From the NCBI GenBank assembly GCA_024399115.1, contig JAKSHZ010000019.1:1-34063 (forward strand): a stretch of DNA of 34,063 nucleotides, given 5' to 3'. Made by a program: the position numbers and the translations under genes. A model generated the notes under the pieces. That model did no database searches and had not been told where the DNA came from. It saw only the letters and a list, made by a program, of their open reading frames with translations. Of the stretch, positions 24,002-31,004 are shown piece by piece. The first letter of the stretch is position 1, and every line of letters starts with the position of its first letter. Source of the stretch: Bacilli bacterium. Its GTDB lineage: Bacteria > Bacillota_I > Bacilli_A > RFN20 > CAG-826.

Positions 24002-24025
24002 ACAACCTATTCGAGCACCGGTTGT
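24002..24025 (-). ncRNA. Leader hairpin with loop complementary to terminator loop
   Basis: On the minus strand ACAACC (24025-24020) pairs with GGTTGT (24007-24002) around a 12-base loop. The loop contains GCTCGAAT, exactly complementary over 8 bases to ATTCGAGC in the loop of the downstream terminator hairpin. A kissing-loop leader RNA is possible. A tRNA was considered and rejected. Confidence 0.45.
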
Positions 24026-24036
24026 TTTATGTAATT

Positions 24037-24057
24037 AAATTTAAAAATTTTTATAAG
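24037..24057 (-). promoter_or_regulatory. AT-rich element, probable promoter region of 178-residue gene
   Basis: CTTATAAAAATTTTTAAATTT on the minus strand precedes the two-hairpin leader. It shares the AAAAATTTTTAAATTT core with 21007-21025 and 24964-24982. Confidence 0.4.
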
Positions 24058-24096
24058 TTATTCATTAGCGGGATTTTATTTTTGTCATATGTTGCT

Positions 24097-24264
24097 TTAA
24101 TCTGAACTTTCCTTTAGTATAGCAATCTGTTCGTATAACTTTTGAACGTGCTTATCTAATTCTTCAATGTGTTCCTTTTTGTTAGGCAAGTTGCTATGTG
24201 CTATAAAGTCTGCATTTGATTTAGCACGATAAATCTCTCTCCAGAATAGCGATAAGTCGGGCAT
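24097..24264 (-). CDS. Small unknown helical protein, 55 residues
   Basis: Starts ATG 24264, with AAAGGAGAATAATC before it; that ribosome site lies inside the end of the HNH gene, whose TAA is two bases upstream. Stops TAA at 24097. The product is a single charged helix with a coiled-coil C-terminus (EHIEELDKHVQKLYEQIAIL). Tight coupling to the HNH gene suggests one transcript. No function can be assigned. Confidence 0.72.
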   Translation of the reverse strand: MPDLSLFWREIYRAKSNADFIAHSNLPNKKEHIEELDKHVQKLYEQIAILKESSD

Positions 24265-24266
24265 GA

Positions 24267-24827
24267 TTATTCTCCTTTATTTCTACGATAACGGTTTTTG
24301 TAGTAGTTTGGATGTAATTGACGATATTTCCTTTGGTATTCACGCATGTATTCGCGTTTAGCTTCAGGGCTTTCTAACTGATGCGCAGTAATATCTGTAT
24401 GAATTCTACGACGATCTGCTGCTTCATTCATATGTTCAAGGCGTTTTTCGCGTTTATCTGGGTCAGACCATTCTCTATGCATTACATCGCTTACGTATTC
24501 TTTAGGCTTACCCTTCGTTGCTTCTGATATCTTCTTTTTCGTTTCTTCAGATAACTTTGAACCTTTTTTTCTGCCTAATATAGGCTTGTGTATCTTGCGA
24601 TGTTCTGCTGCTGTTAGAAATATCAGTTCGTTTGCCGGACAGTCATAATATCTGCCAGCGTCTTTCAAATCTTGAGCTGAACGAATAACAGTCATTCCTG
24701 ATGGTAATGTTCTAATCTCGTCTCTATGGTGACAGTGCCAAGTCTGAGTAGTATCGTTTACAGCTTCTACATAATTCTCAATTTCCCAGTATTTTTTACA
24801 AAAATTTTTGATACTTTTAGATATCAT
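24267..24827 (-). CDS. HNH homing-type endonuclease with NUMOD3 DNA-binding motif
   Basis: A 186-residue protein, first gene of the minus arm. It has IENYVEAVND (16-25), the catalytic pair HH at 33-34 (WHCHHR), YYDCPANELIFL and EHRKIHKP at 75-82, the same plan as the HNH proteins at 7909, 31005 and 33418. GRKKGSKLSEETKKKISEATKGK at 85-107 is a NUMOD3 motif, the DNA-binding helix of GIY-YIG and HNH homing enzymes. The basic C-terminus (YRKYRQLHPNYYKNRYRR) adds DNA contacts. Start chosen by GAAGGGA before ATG. Its leader carries a 13-bp hairpin. Confidence 0.9.
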   Translation of the reverse strand: MISKSIKNFCKKYWEIENYVEAVNDTTQTWHCHHRDEIRTLPSGMTVIRSAQDLKDAGRYYDCPANELIFLTAAEHRKIHKPILGRKKGSKLSEETKKKISEATKGKPKEYVSDVMHREWSDPDKREKRLEHMNEAADRRRIHTDITAHQLESPEAKREYMREYQRKYRQLHPNYYKNRYRRNKGE

Positions 24828-24840
24828 ATTAGATTCCCTT

Positions 24841-24892
24841 CTATATGAAAAAGAGGTATTGAGACAGGAAGGGTAGACATCTCAATACCTCT
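24841..24892 (-). terminator. 13-bp leader hairpin with T-run, possible attenuator of HNH gene
   Basis: AGAGGTATTGAGA (24852-24864) pairs perfectly with TCTCAATACCTCT (24880-24892) over a 15-base loop. On the minus strand TTTTT follows, ahead of the HNH ribosome site GAAGGG (24841-24836). The loop carries CTACCCTTC (minus strand), which can pair with that GAAGGG. Confidence 0.65.
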
Positions 24893-24905
24893 AGGTAAAT
24901 TTCCT

Positions 24906-24911
24906 ATTATA
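24906..24911 (-). promoter_or_regulatory. TATAAT -10 hexamer for replication arm
   Basis: A perfect TATAAT on the minus strand lies in the divergent gap, about 80 bases before the HNH start and just upstream of the leader hairpin. No good -35 lies at 17 bases. It overlaps a TACTGTA half-site (24910-24916). Confidence 0.4.
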
Positions 24912-24963
24912 CTGTATGTAGTTTCAAGCTACCCTTCAATCCACTACTCAGTATTTACAATAC

Positions 24964-24982
24964 AATTTAAAAATTTACTCCC
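24964..24982. promoter_or_regulatory. AT-rich element in the divergent promoter region
   Basis: AATTTAAAAATTTACTCCC matches the AT-rich elements at 21007 and 24037 on one strand, and on the plus strand resembles 8385-8403 (AAAAACTTTTACTCC). It could serve both directions. Confidence 0.4.
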
Positions 24983-25032
24983 AAAAACTGGCTAGGAGAG
25001 AGAAAAACTTTCTAGGTAGTCTAAAGTACCCA

Positions 25033-25039
25033 TATATAG
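25033..25039 (+). promoter_or_regulatory. TATATAG, possible -10 for plus arm
   Basis: TATATAG lies 22 bases before the 25061 ATG, between two AGTAC repeats. TTCTAG at 25010-25015 is 17 bases upstream and a poor -35. TATATAG also precedes the scaffold and portal genes. Confidence 0.3.
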
Positions 25040-25060
25040 TACATCAAGCAGGAGACGTTT

Positions 25061-25411
25061 ATGAGTCGCAGATATGAATGTGTAGACGATTGTGAGTTCC
25101 AAGAATGGTTGGAATATAACGAATTGGTTGATGGAAACTTACCAGCAATGAATTTTTCAACCGGTTTTCCTTACACTATACAAGAGATAATTACTTTAGC
25201 AAGACCTAGATTCAAGTCACCAACAGCAATTTTCCGTGCTATGCAACGAACTGAAGTAGATTGGTACTATACGAAGAAGTTTAAACTTCAATATAGAGCT
25301 AGAGAAATTCAGAAGATCTTAGCTGAGTATAGAGAAAAACATGGAGTTCAACATATTAGCTCAAGAAAATTACTCCCAGAGATTCGAGAACTCATAAGTA
25401 ATCCAAAATAA
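25061..25411 (+). CDS. Unknown first gene of late arm, 116 residues
   Basis: Starts at ATG with CAGGAG eight bases upstream. The N-terminal 30 residues are acidic. Residues 38-60 (YTIQEIITLARPRFKSPTAIF) could be a short helix-turn-helix, and the C-terminal half is a basic helix (KKFKLQYRAREIQKILAEYREKHG). Being the first plus-strand gene after the divergent promoter and having a possible DNA-binding helix pair, it might regulate the arms. That is inference; no family is recognised. Confidence 0.72.
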   Translation: MSRRYECVDDCEFQEWLEYNELVDGNLPAMNFSTGFPYTIQEIITLARPRFKSPTAIFRAMQRTEVDWYYTKKFKLQYRAREIQKILAEYREKHGVQHISSRKLLPEIRELISNPK

Positions 25412-25418
25412 ATACTAC

Positions 25419-25571
25419 ATGGAACCAAATAAAATTACATCCTTGCGCGAAGACATTGACGAAATAAAACAGTTAATGACTCGCGTATCAGGGTATCTCG
25501 TAGAATTAGAAAGTGATTTAAGGAGACAAGAACATGAACAAATTGTTGGACACACTTCAGGCAATGGTTGA
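25419..25571 (+). CDS. Possible small coiled-coil protein, 50 residues
   Basis: Starts at ATG seven bases after the 25061 stop and overlaps the next gene by 38 bases. No ribosome site is visible; AATAAATACTAC precedes the ATG instead. The product is a single amphipathic helix with a His/Gly end. The heptad pattern (LREDIDEIKQLMTRVSGYL) supports a real gene, while the missing ribosome site counts against it; coupling to the upstream stop could replace it. Confidence 0.45.
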   Translation: MEPNKITSLREDIDEIKQLMTRVSGYLVELESDLRRQEHEQIVGHTSGNG

Positions 25572-25692
25572 AAAGTATAACATTGCTGAAGAAGACATCG
25601 CTATCATTCAGGAAGCACTTTCCGAATTGGAAAATGGCGCTAATGATGAATTTGAATATCTCAAAGAAACTGAAGACGTAGAACCGGAATAA
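25534..25692 (+). CDS. Small acidic unknown protein, 52 residues
   Basis: ATG 25534 follows TAAGGAGACAAGAAC, a very good ribosome site. The product has a helical N-terminus (MNKLLDTLQAMVEKY) and a strongly acidic C-terminus (EYLKETEDVEPE). It ends at TAA 25690-25692, nine bases before the terminator-like hairpin at 25701. No domain is recognised. Confidence 0.7.
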   Translation: MNKLLDTLQAMVEKYNIAEEDIAIIQEALSELENGANDEFEYLKETEDVEPE

Positions 25693-25700
25693 TTTAAGTC

Positions 25701-25752
25701 GCTGCTGTGGAATTTTTTGCTCCTGTTTATTTCCACAGCAGCGCATCTTTTT
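25701..25752 (+). terminator. 12-bp terminator-like hairpin before packaging genes
   Basis: GCTGCTGTGGAA (25701-25712) pairs perfectly with TTCCACAGCAGC (25731-25742) over 18 bases, followed by GCATCTTTTT. It separates the three small genes from the terminase operon. No promoter fits between it and the next gene, so read-through or processing must supply the downstream message. Confidence 0.8.
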
Positions 25753-25756
25753 AATT

Positions 25757-25784
25757 GGCAACAGGTGCCTTAACCTGTAAGGAG
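25757..25784 (+). promoter_or_regulatory. Hairpin abutting ribosome site, twin of 5661-5693
   Basis: ACAGGT (25761-25766) pairs with ACCTGT (25773-25778), followed at once by AAGGAG. The flanks GGCAAC and GGTGCC match the scaffold leader, and one base pair is swapped in a compensatory way. A conserved RNA element is likely. Confidence 0.6.
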
Positions 25785-25791
25785 ACACACA

Positions 25792-25962
25792 ATGGCTAAG
25801 AAGCGTGAAGAAAAAGTAGAAATCAAAGATATCACTAACGAACAGATCTATGAAGGTCTTATTTGCTTAGATGTTAAACTTGCTAAGTTGATTGACATCA
25901 TGGAACGAACACTTGCTATTGCTGAAAAGAAAGCAAATGGTTCAATGGGTATCGGAGGTTAA
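25792..25962 (+). CDS. Small unknown protein before terminase, 56 residues
   Basis: ATG 25792 follows TAAGGAGACACACA and the hairpin at 25761. The product is basic at its start (MAKKREEK) and helical through its middle (LICLDVKLAKLIDIMERTLAIAEKK). It ends GSMGIGG; the GGAGG inside its last codons is the ribosome site of the terminase small subunit gene, so the two are coupled. Function unknown. Confidence 0.72.
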   Translation: MAKKREEKVEIKDITNEQIYEGLICLDVKLAKLIDIMERTLAIAEKKANGSMGIGG

Positions 25963-25964
25963 CT

Positions 25965-26582
25965 ATGCCTAGTGGGATTCGTAAAGATGGTACAACTAAT
26001 TGCGAACTTCCACAATGCGTAGAAGCAAAAGTCAAAGCCCATAAGGGTAAGACAGTAAAGCACAGTAAGATAATTCCGATCATCAAGTGTTTGACAAAGG
26101 TTCTAGAAGGATCTTTGTCATTTGTTTCAAGTGGTAATTTGAAAACTGCATTTGATATGGAAAAGACTGATGTTGATACTGCTGACATTTGCCTTGCATT
26201 GTTAAACCTTGACCGTGAAGCAATTAAATCTGATCTTGAACAAGATAGAATGGGACCTGCATTCTCTAAGATAGTCTATAGAGTTAATCCTTACCTTCCA
26301 GATGGAGTCAAAGTAAAAACATACAAAGAATTTTCATCGCTTAACGCATGCGAAGAAACAAAGATTCAGATTAGAGATTTCTGTCTGTTAGTTATTTCTG
26401 CATGTAATCGTATAGAAGATAAGTTAACTTCTAATTACTATCAGACTGGAAAGAACCATTATGTTGAAATTTTGAAACGCAGATACAAGTCTAACTGGGG
26501 CGACCAAGGCAAATCTATTGAAGTAAAGACCGAAGACAAGAACGCTGATACAGAAATTACGATTACTATCAAGGAGGCTTAA
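25965..26582 (+). CDS. Terminase small subunit
   Basis: A 205-residue protein. Position directly before the large subunit with a TAATG overlap (26580-26584) is diagnostic. Residues 30-110 are helical with a basic N-terminus and could form the DNA-recognition domain. The C-terminal part, KRRYKSNWGDQGKSIEV...DTEITITIKEA, has the W.D and closing I.I.I.E pattern common to phage small terminases. It should bind the packaging site and present DNA to the large subunit. Confidence 0.83.
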   Translation: MPSGIRKDGTTNCELPQCVEAKVKAHKGKTVKHSKIIPIIKCLTKVLEGSLSFVSSGNLKTAFDMEKTDVDTADICLALLNLDREAIKSDLEQDRMGPAFSKIVYRVNPYLPDGVKVKTYKEFSSLNACEETKIQIRDFCLLVISACNRIEDKLTSNYYQTGKNHYVEILKRRYKSNWGDQGKSIEVKTEDKNADTEITITIKEA

Positions 26583-27886
26583 TGAACATTGAGTTCACTT
26601 TGCTTCAACATCAAAAGAAACTATACAATAGTCCAAAAGACACTGCTATATTGATGGGCGGCCGTGGCTGTGGTAAGTCAGTTATCATCTCTATGATGAT
26701 CTTCATGCATATACTTCAAGGCAAACGTTGTATGATATTTGCTCAGAATTTCCATGCATTGAAGTTCAACCTTTTTGCTGAAATAGAAAAACGATTTACA
26801 GAAAACAACATACCAGTAAATGTTAACTATGGTGATATGATTATTACTTCACCAATTAACAAGAATGGCATTTGCTTTGGCTTTTCGTATTCAGCAGTTG
26901 ATTCTTGCCGTGGTACTACTGAGATATCTTTAGTTTGCTATGATGAGCTATGCATGGCACCTCAAGATTTGTTCGCTGTAGTTAACCCATGTCTTCGTTT
27001 GCCAAATGGACAACGACCAAAGATCATTGGTGCTACATCACCTGTAGCCGGTTCATATTGGAATCGTTGGTGTGTTGAAGAAGCAAAGGCTGGACGCATT
27101 GATTTGATTAGAGCTAAGATGCGAGACAATAAGTTTCTATCTAATGAATCAATTCAAGTCATTGAGAATACTTTTACTGATTCTAAATTGAGAGCACAGG
27201 AACTTGATGGTGAGATCATTACTGATTTAGATGATACTTCCATTATTACTGCTGCTGAAATAGTAATGGCAAAAGAAATGATGCTTGCTCCTGAAAATGA
27301 CCGCAGAGTATACATCGGAATAGATGCTGCTGGTACTGGTCAGGACAAGACAACTATTGCATTTAGAAAAGGACATAAGCTTCTTGAACTGTTGGAGTTT
27401 GATAGAATAACAGGTGCTGGTGTATTATCAGAAATACATAAGTTCATGACTAAGCATAATGTATCAAAGCAAGACATTGGCGCTATTAACCTTGATATGG
27501 CATACAGTGAAGCAATATATGAAGCGTTAATTTCTGAATTTGAACAAACAAAGTCCGTATCTTTTGCATCTAAATCTCCTGATGCTAAGTATGTAAACAT
27601 GCGAGCTTATGGATATTTTCAACTTGCTAAATGTATTAGAGAAGGACTTTCTATTGACAACTATGAAGTAATTGAAGAATTAACAAATACGCATTGGAAA
27701 CTTGATAACTTTGATAGAATACTACTTCAACCTAAAGAAGAAATTAAATTTGTTATTCGTAGATCTCCGGATAAAACTGATGCAATTATGCTAACTTGCA
27801 TTGATACTGAAGAAGAATTAGAAACTTTACAGTTCTCAGTATCAACAGAAAGATGCCACGAACTTACGAATATTCTTTTTAGATAA
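26582..27886 (+). CDS. Terminase large subunit (packaging ATPase-nuclease)
   Basis: A 434-residue protein. Walker A is GGRGCGKS at residues 26-33, Walker B LVCYDE at 117-122, and the ATPase coupling motif GATSPV at 150-155. The RNase H-like nuclease domain shows the acidic residues in IGIDAAG (Asp248), NLDMAY (Asp305) and SPDKTDA (397-400). AAGGAGG precedes the ATG. It cuts and pumps DNA into the procapsid through the portal encoded next. Its length is normal for the family. Confidence 0.95.
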   Translation: MNIEFTLLQHQKKLYNSPKDTAILMGGRGCGKSVIISMMIFMHILQGKRCMIFAQNFHALKFNLFAEIEKRFTENNIPVNVNYGDMIITSPINKNGICFGFSYSAVDSCRGTTEISLVCYDELCMAPQDLFAVVNPCLRLPNGQRPKIIGATSPVAGSYWNRWCVEEAKAGRIDLIRAKMRDNKFLSNESIQVIENTFTDSKLRAQELDGEIITDLDDTSIITAAEIVMAKEMMLAPENDRRVYIGIDAAGTGQDKTTIAFRKGHKLLELLEFDRITGAGVLSEIHKFMTKHNVSKQDIGAINLDMAYSEAIYEALISEFEQTKSVSFASKSPDAKYVNMRAYGYFQLAKCIREGLSIDNYEVIEELTNTHWKLDNFDRILLQPKEEIKFVIRRSPDKTDAIMLTCIDTEEELETLQFSVSTERCHELTNILFR

Positions 27887-27905
27887 GTAGATAAATACCT
27901 ATATA
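27887..27905 (+). promoter_or_regulatory. Possible promoter before portal gene
   Basis: GTAGATAAATACCTATATAG contains ATAAATA (27891-27897) and TATATAG in the 30-base gap between terminase and portal. Both motifs recur in other gaps. No -35 hexamer is convincing. Confidence 0.3.
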
Positions 27906-27916
27906 GAGGTACCCAA

Positions 27917-29719
27917 ATGGATAACATTATTTCAAAATGTAAGACATTCTTACAAAAGAGTTCAGATTATTACTGCAGCCAAGTATCTCGTAAAAAGAGA
28001 GATCTTGAAGTTGCATCTGGCAACTATTGGTCTGATGATCTTATTGCCGAATATGACAGAACTGGACGTATCTGTAAATCATTTACAATGTACAATAAGT
28101 ACTGTAATGCAATCGTGTCACCTTTTTCTAAGTCGCCTTATCATGCTGATATTGAAGATCCAGATGGCGAATACAAAAAAGTTCAGGAAGATCTTGATAA
28201 GATTGAGAACTCTGCTAATATCAAATACGTATTTGAACAAGCATTGAGACATGCAACATTACAAGGTACTGGATTCTTTATCCTATCCTTTGATGGTGGA
28301 AAGATTACAGGTGAAGTAGTTCGTGATGTATCTCAAATTGCTCTCGATCCAAATGTTCAAGAACTTGATGGATCTGACGCTGAATCTGGCGCAGTAGTTA
28401 ATTACATTTCATTGACAAAAGCAAAACGTTTATATGGTGAAGACGTTGTAACTCGCGACGATGAATATGCACTTTCTAATTTTGGTTCTCAGTGGACTAC
28501 TCCATCTGATACAATTCCTATCGTAACCTATTACGAAATGAATGAACGTGGTTACGTAGATATGTGTAAGCTTTGTGGTAATAAAGTTGTAAAAGAACCT
28601 GTAGAAATGCCAATTACACGTATTCCTATCTATAGAATCTGTTTCAATGAAATTGTTAGAAACGGTAAGATTGACTATAATGGAATCGTTGATATGACTG
28701 CCGATCTCCAGTTTGGTATGAATATCGGTTATTCTACATTGCTTGAACGCGCTAATCGTTCTCCTAAGGCTAACTTTATGATGCCTGCGAAAGCAATGGA
28801 CGGACTTGAAGAATTTTATAAAAAGTTGCACACGAAGGAATCTCTTGTCTGTCTCTACAATGGAAATATCGAACCAAAACCAATTATTGAACAGTATCAA
28901 ACTCAGGATTTGATGGCAACAATTCAAGCATGTAATGACTTGATGAGCTCAACGATCGGTATTCCTTCTCAAGGTTTGAATCCTGTAGCAAATTCTCAGA
29001 CAGCAACTGAGATCCTTATTCAGCAGAACAATGCAGAATCTAATGTTGAATCTCTCTATAGCAATGCAAACAACGCTATCTGGCAGTTCAATCATTCTAT
29101 CATTGAATGCTTATGCTTCCAGTACAGAATACAGAAGATTCCTGAATTTAAGTTGATTAACGGACCACAAGTAATTACAAAGATGATGAAACGTCGTCAG
29201 GAATTGCTTGCTGTATCTCAGCTTGTTGACGAAAAGACTCGCAAGATTATCGCCAAGAGTTACATTGATACATTAGACGATGATTTGAAGCAGCCATTGC
29301 TTGCTGACATTATTGCTAATACAGAAGATATTAACTTTATCTCTGACTCTGAAGCTGAAGAAGATCCTAGAGCAGTAGCAGTATTGAACAAGATGAACAT
29401 GGTACTTCAGGAAACTCAGGACGAACTAGAATTGCAGATGCAGAAGTTCGCCGAACTAAAGAAAGAAAACGATCAGTTGCAGTTACAGTTGATGAATATG
29501 AAACAGCAGCAGTTGCTTGACTATCAGAAACATCTTGATGACATGTCAATTAAACAGCAAGAACTTGATCTTAAAGCTGCTGAAGCAAATGTAAAACTTC
29601 AGGGTGACATCATGAATAACGAAAACAAAGCTGCTATTGAACAGACTAAACTACAGAAAGAAATGGTTAACCTTGAGAAAGCAAAAATGGATATCATTGA
29701 TAAAACATTAGGAGGCTAA
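27917..29719 (+). CDS. Portal protein, P22-like
   Basis: A 600-residue protein with AGAGGT before ATG, next to the terminase large subunit. N-terminal half: SYWSDDL.AEY..TGR pattern, then alternating helices and strands with the ITRIPIYRI and TADLQFGMNIGYSTLL segments typical of podoviral portals. The last 100 residues are a Gln/Met/Leu-rich coiled coil, likely the long C-terminal barrel that P22-group portals extend into the capsid. Twelve copies would form the DNA channel at one capsid vertex. Confidence 0.88.
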   Translation: MDNIISKCKTFLQKSSDYYCSQVSRKKRDLEVASGNYWSDDLIAEYDRTGRICKSFTMYNKYCNAIVSPFSKSPYHADIEDPDGEYKKVQEDLDKIENSANIKYVFEQALRHATLQGTGFFILSFDGGKITGEVVRDVSQIALDPNVQELDGSDAESGAVVNYISLTKAKRLYGEDVVTRDDEYALSNFGSQWTTPSDTIPIVTYYEMNERGYVDMCKLCGNKVVKEPVEMPITRIPIYRICFNEIVRNGKIDYNGIVDMTADLQFGMNIGYSTLLERANRSPKANFMMPAKAMDGLEEFYKKLHTKESLVCLYNGNIEPKPIIEQYQTQDLMATIQACNDLMSSTIGIPSQGLNPVANSQTATEILIQQNNAESNVESLYSNANNAIWQFNHSIIECLCFQYRIQKIPEFKLINGPQVITKMMKRRQELLAVSQLVDEKTRKIIAKSYIDTLDDDLKQPLLADIIANTEDINFISDSEAEEDPRAVAVLNKMNMVLQETQDELELQMQKFAELKKENDQLQLQLMNMKQQQLLDYQKHLDDMSIKQQELDLKAAEANVKLQGDIMNNENKAAIEQTKLQKEMVNLEKAKMDIIDKTLGG

Positions 29720-29720
29720 T

Positions 29721-30041
29721 ATGGCAACCTATTCTGGCTACAATGATTTTTTGAGAGCTGCAGGCGTCTATGGAAGAATGGGCCCTGCTGCTTCCCAAGC
29801 TTTTAAACAACAAGAACAGGAGTTCAACGTAGCTGCTGCGGCAGTTCCTTATACTAATACTCCTGCTCGTGCTTCCTCAACATTTGTAAGAAATATTAGA
29901 TATCTACCATCAAGTCGAACTGCTTTTGTTAGGTTAGGCAATTCAACTTATTGGTATGGAATGTCACCGACTCAACTAGCTCAGTGGTTGACAAGTAATT
30001 CGTTGGGTCGCTACTATAACAATTATCTAAAGATGAGGTAA
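29721..30041 (+). CDS. KTSC-domain protein of the head-tail module
   Basis: A 106-residue protein following the portal by one base. Residues 53-104 fit the KTSC fold pattern: S..VRNIRYLPSSRTAFVRLGN, Y.YG.SP......L...SLGRYYNNYLK. KTSC domains are found in lysyl-tRNA synthetase relatives, phage proteins and small stand-alone proteins, with a proposed nucleic acid or protein-binding role. The N-terminal 45 residues are Ala/Gln-rich. Its place between portal and adaptor suggests a minor head or DNA-contact protein, by inference. Confidence 0.68.
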   Translation: MATYSGYNDFLRAAGVYGRMGPAASQAFKQQEQEFNVAAAAVPYTNTPARASSTFVRNIRYLPSSRTAFVRLGNSTYWYGMSPTQLAQWLTSNSLGRYYNNYLKMR

Positions 30042-30043
30042 GA

Positions 30044-30994
30044 ATGAATCGTAAAACAGTTCGCGATATGATAGTTGACGCATGCGATGAATCTCGTTTG
30101 GTTAACCGTGCTCAACCAATCCCAGGCAATTTGTTTAACTCAGCTTTGATTCTATTGAAGAAACGTTTGGCTCAGTATTCGAATACGAACCTTCTCTCTT
30201 TCGTTCGCAGAGAAATTGAATTTGATGTAAAGAATAAAGTTACAACTATCGGCGAATATGAATTGACTGATGAATGGGAGAAGGATGTAAACTTCTTCTT
30301 TGCTGATACATTTGAAAAGTTGCCAGATGCCAATACTATTGAAGATAAAAATTCAATGGCATATATTAGAAGCAATGCTGATGTGCCTGGTGGAACTGGT
30401 GTTCCAATGATGTGCCGTATAATGGGTGTAGGAACTCCAGAAGGACCTCGCTATGTTTGGATTGGCATATCTGATGAACCAAAAGAATGGAATGGTTGGT
30501 TGAACTATCCAGACGTTGAAGCAAATAACCTTCAGGAAGTTGTTCGTTGCTACATCAAGCAAAAGAATAGTACTCGTTGGGAAGAATTGAGTTTCGTATC
30601 TTATGAAGATCTGTATTCATTTGGCGATGCACTTCATATCTTCTCAGTACTACCTGAACGTGACAACCTAGTTAAATTGATTTTGCCTAAGGCATATGAA
30701 AATGGTTATGTAGTAAAAGTAATCTATAATGAATCTTACGAGATTGATGAAGATACAGTATTTACTATTCCAAATCAGTACATTGCTTTATTTACAGCAG
30801 GATTGGTTTATGACTTAGCTTGTCAGTTCCCTCGCTTATCTGACAATACAGTTCAGATGTTGAAAGATCGCTTAACCGAATTGGAAGAAAACGTTCGTAG
30901 ATCTTCAGCAGTAAATAAGTTTGTTGCTAGAGATTTGACTAGAGATAACTTTACAATGGCTGACTTTATTGCTGGTAGACATATAGGAGTATAA
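30044..30994 (+). CDS. Head-tail adaptor / tail accessory factor, gp4-like
   Basis: A 316-residue protein with TGAGGT before ATG. The N-terminal 60 residues (VRDMIVDACDESR ... LFNSALILLKKRLAQYSNTNLL) are a helical bundle like those of podoviral adaptors (P22 gp4, T7 gp11 group). Strand-rich domains follow, and the C-terminal region (YIALFTAGLVYDLACQFPRL...VQMLKDRL) matches the adaptor pattern of a helix after the last strands. It should close the portal vertex and receive the tail-closure protein encoded after the HNH gene. Confidence 0.8.
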   Translation: MNRKTVRDMIVDACDESRLVNRAQPIPGNLFNSALILLKKRLAQYSNTNLLSFVRREIEFDVKNKVTTIGEYELTDEWEKDVNFFFADTFEKLPDANTIEDKNSMAYIRSNADVPGGTGVPMMCRIMGVGTPEGPRYVWIGISDEPKEWNGWLNYPDVEANNLQEVVRCYIKQKNSTRWEELSFVSYEDLYSFGDALHIFSVLPERDNLVKLILPKAYENGYVVKVIYNESYEIDEDTVFTIPNQYIALFTAGLVYDLACQFPRLSDNTVQMLKDRLTELEENVRRSSAVNKFVARDLTRDNFTMADFIAGRHIGV

Positions 30995-31004
30995 GGAGTG
31001 ATAC

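Noticed and set aside
23916..24025. Possible tRNA: GCTCGAAT looks like a T-loop and a GTGGC...GCCAC stem looks like an acceptor
   Set aside because: The arms enclose under 50 bases, no D or anticodon arm fits, and the T-loop lacks the GTTC start.
19226..25411. Integrase or repressor of a temperate phage
   Set aside because: No tyrosine or serine recombinase motif and no clear repressor was found; the 25061 product has at best a weak helix-turn-helix.
28430..28927. 165-codon minus frame inside the portal gene
   Set aside because: It is wholly inside the portal gene, without a ribosome site or any plausible protein character.
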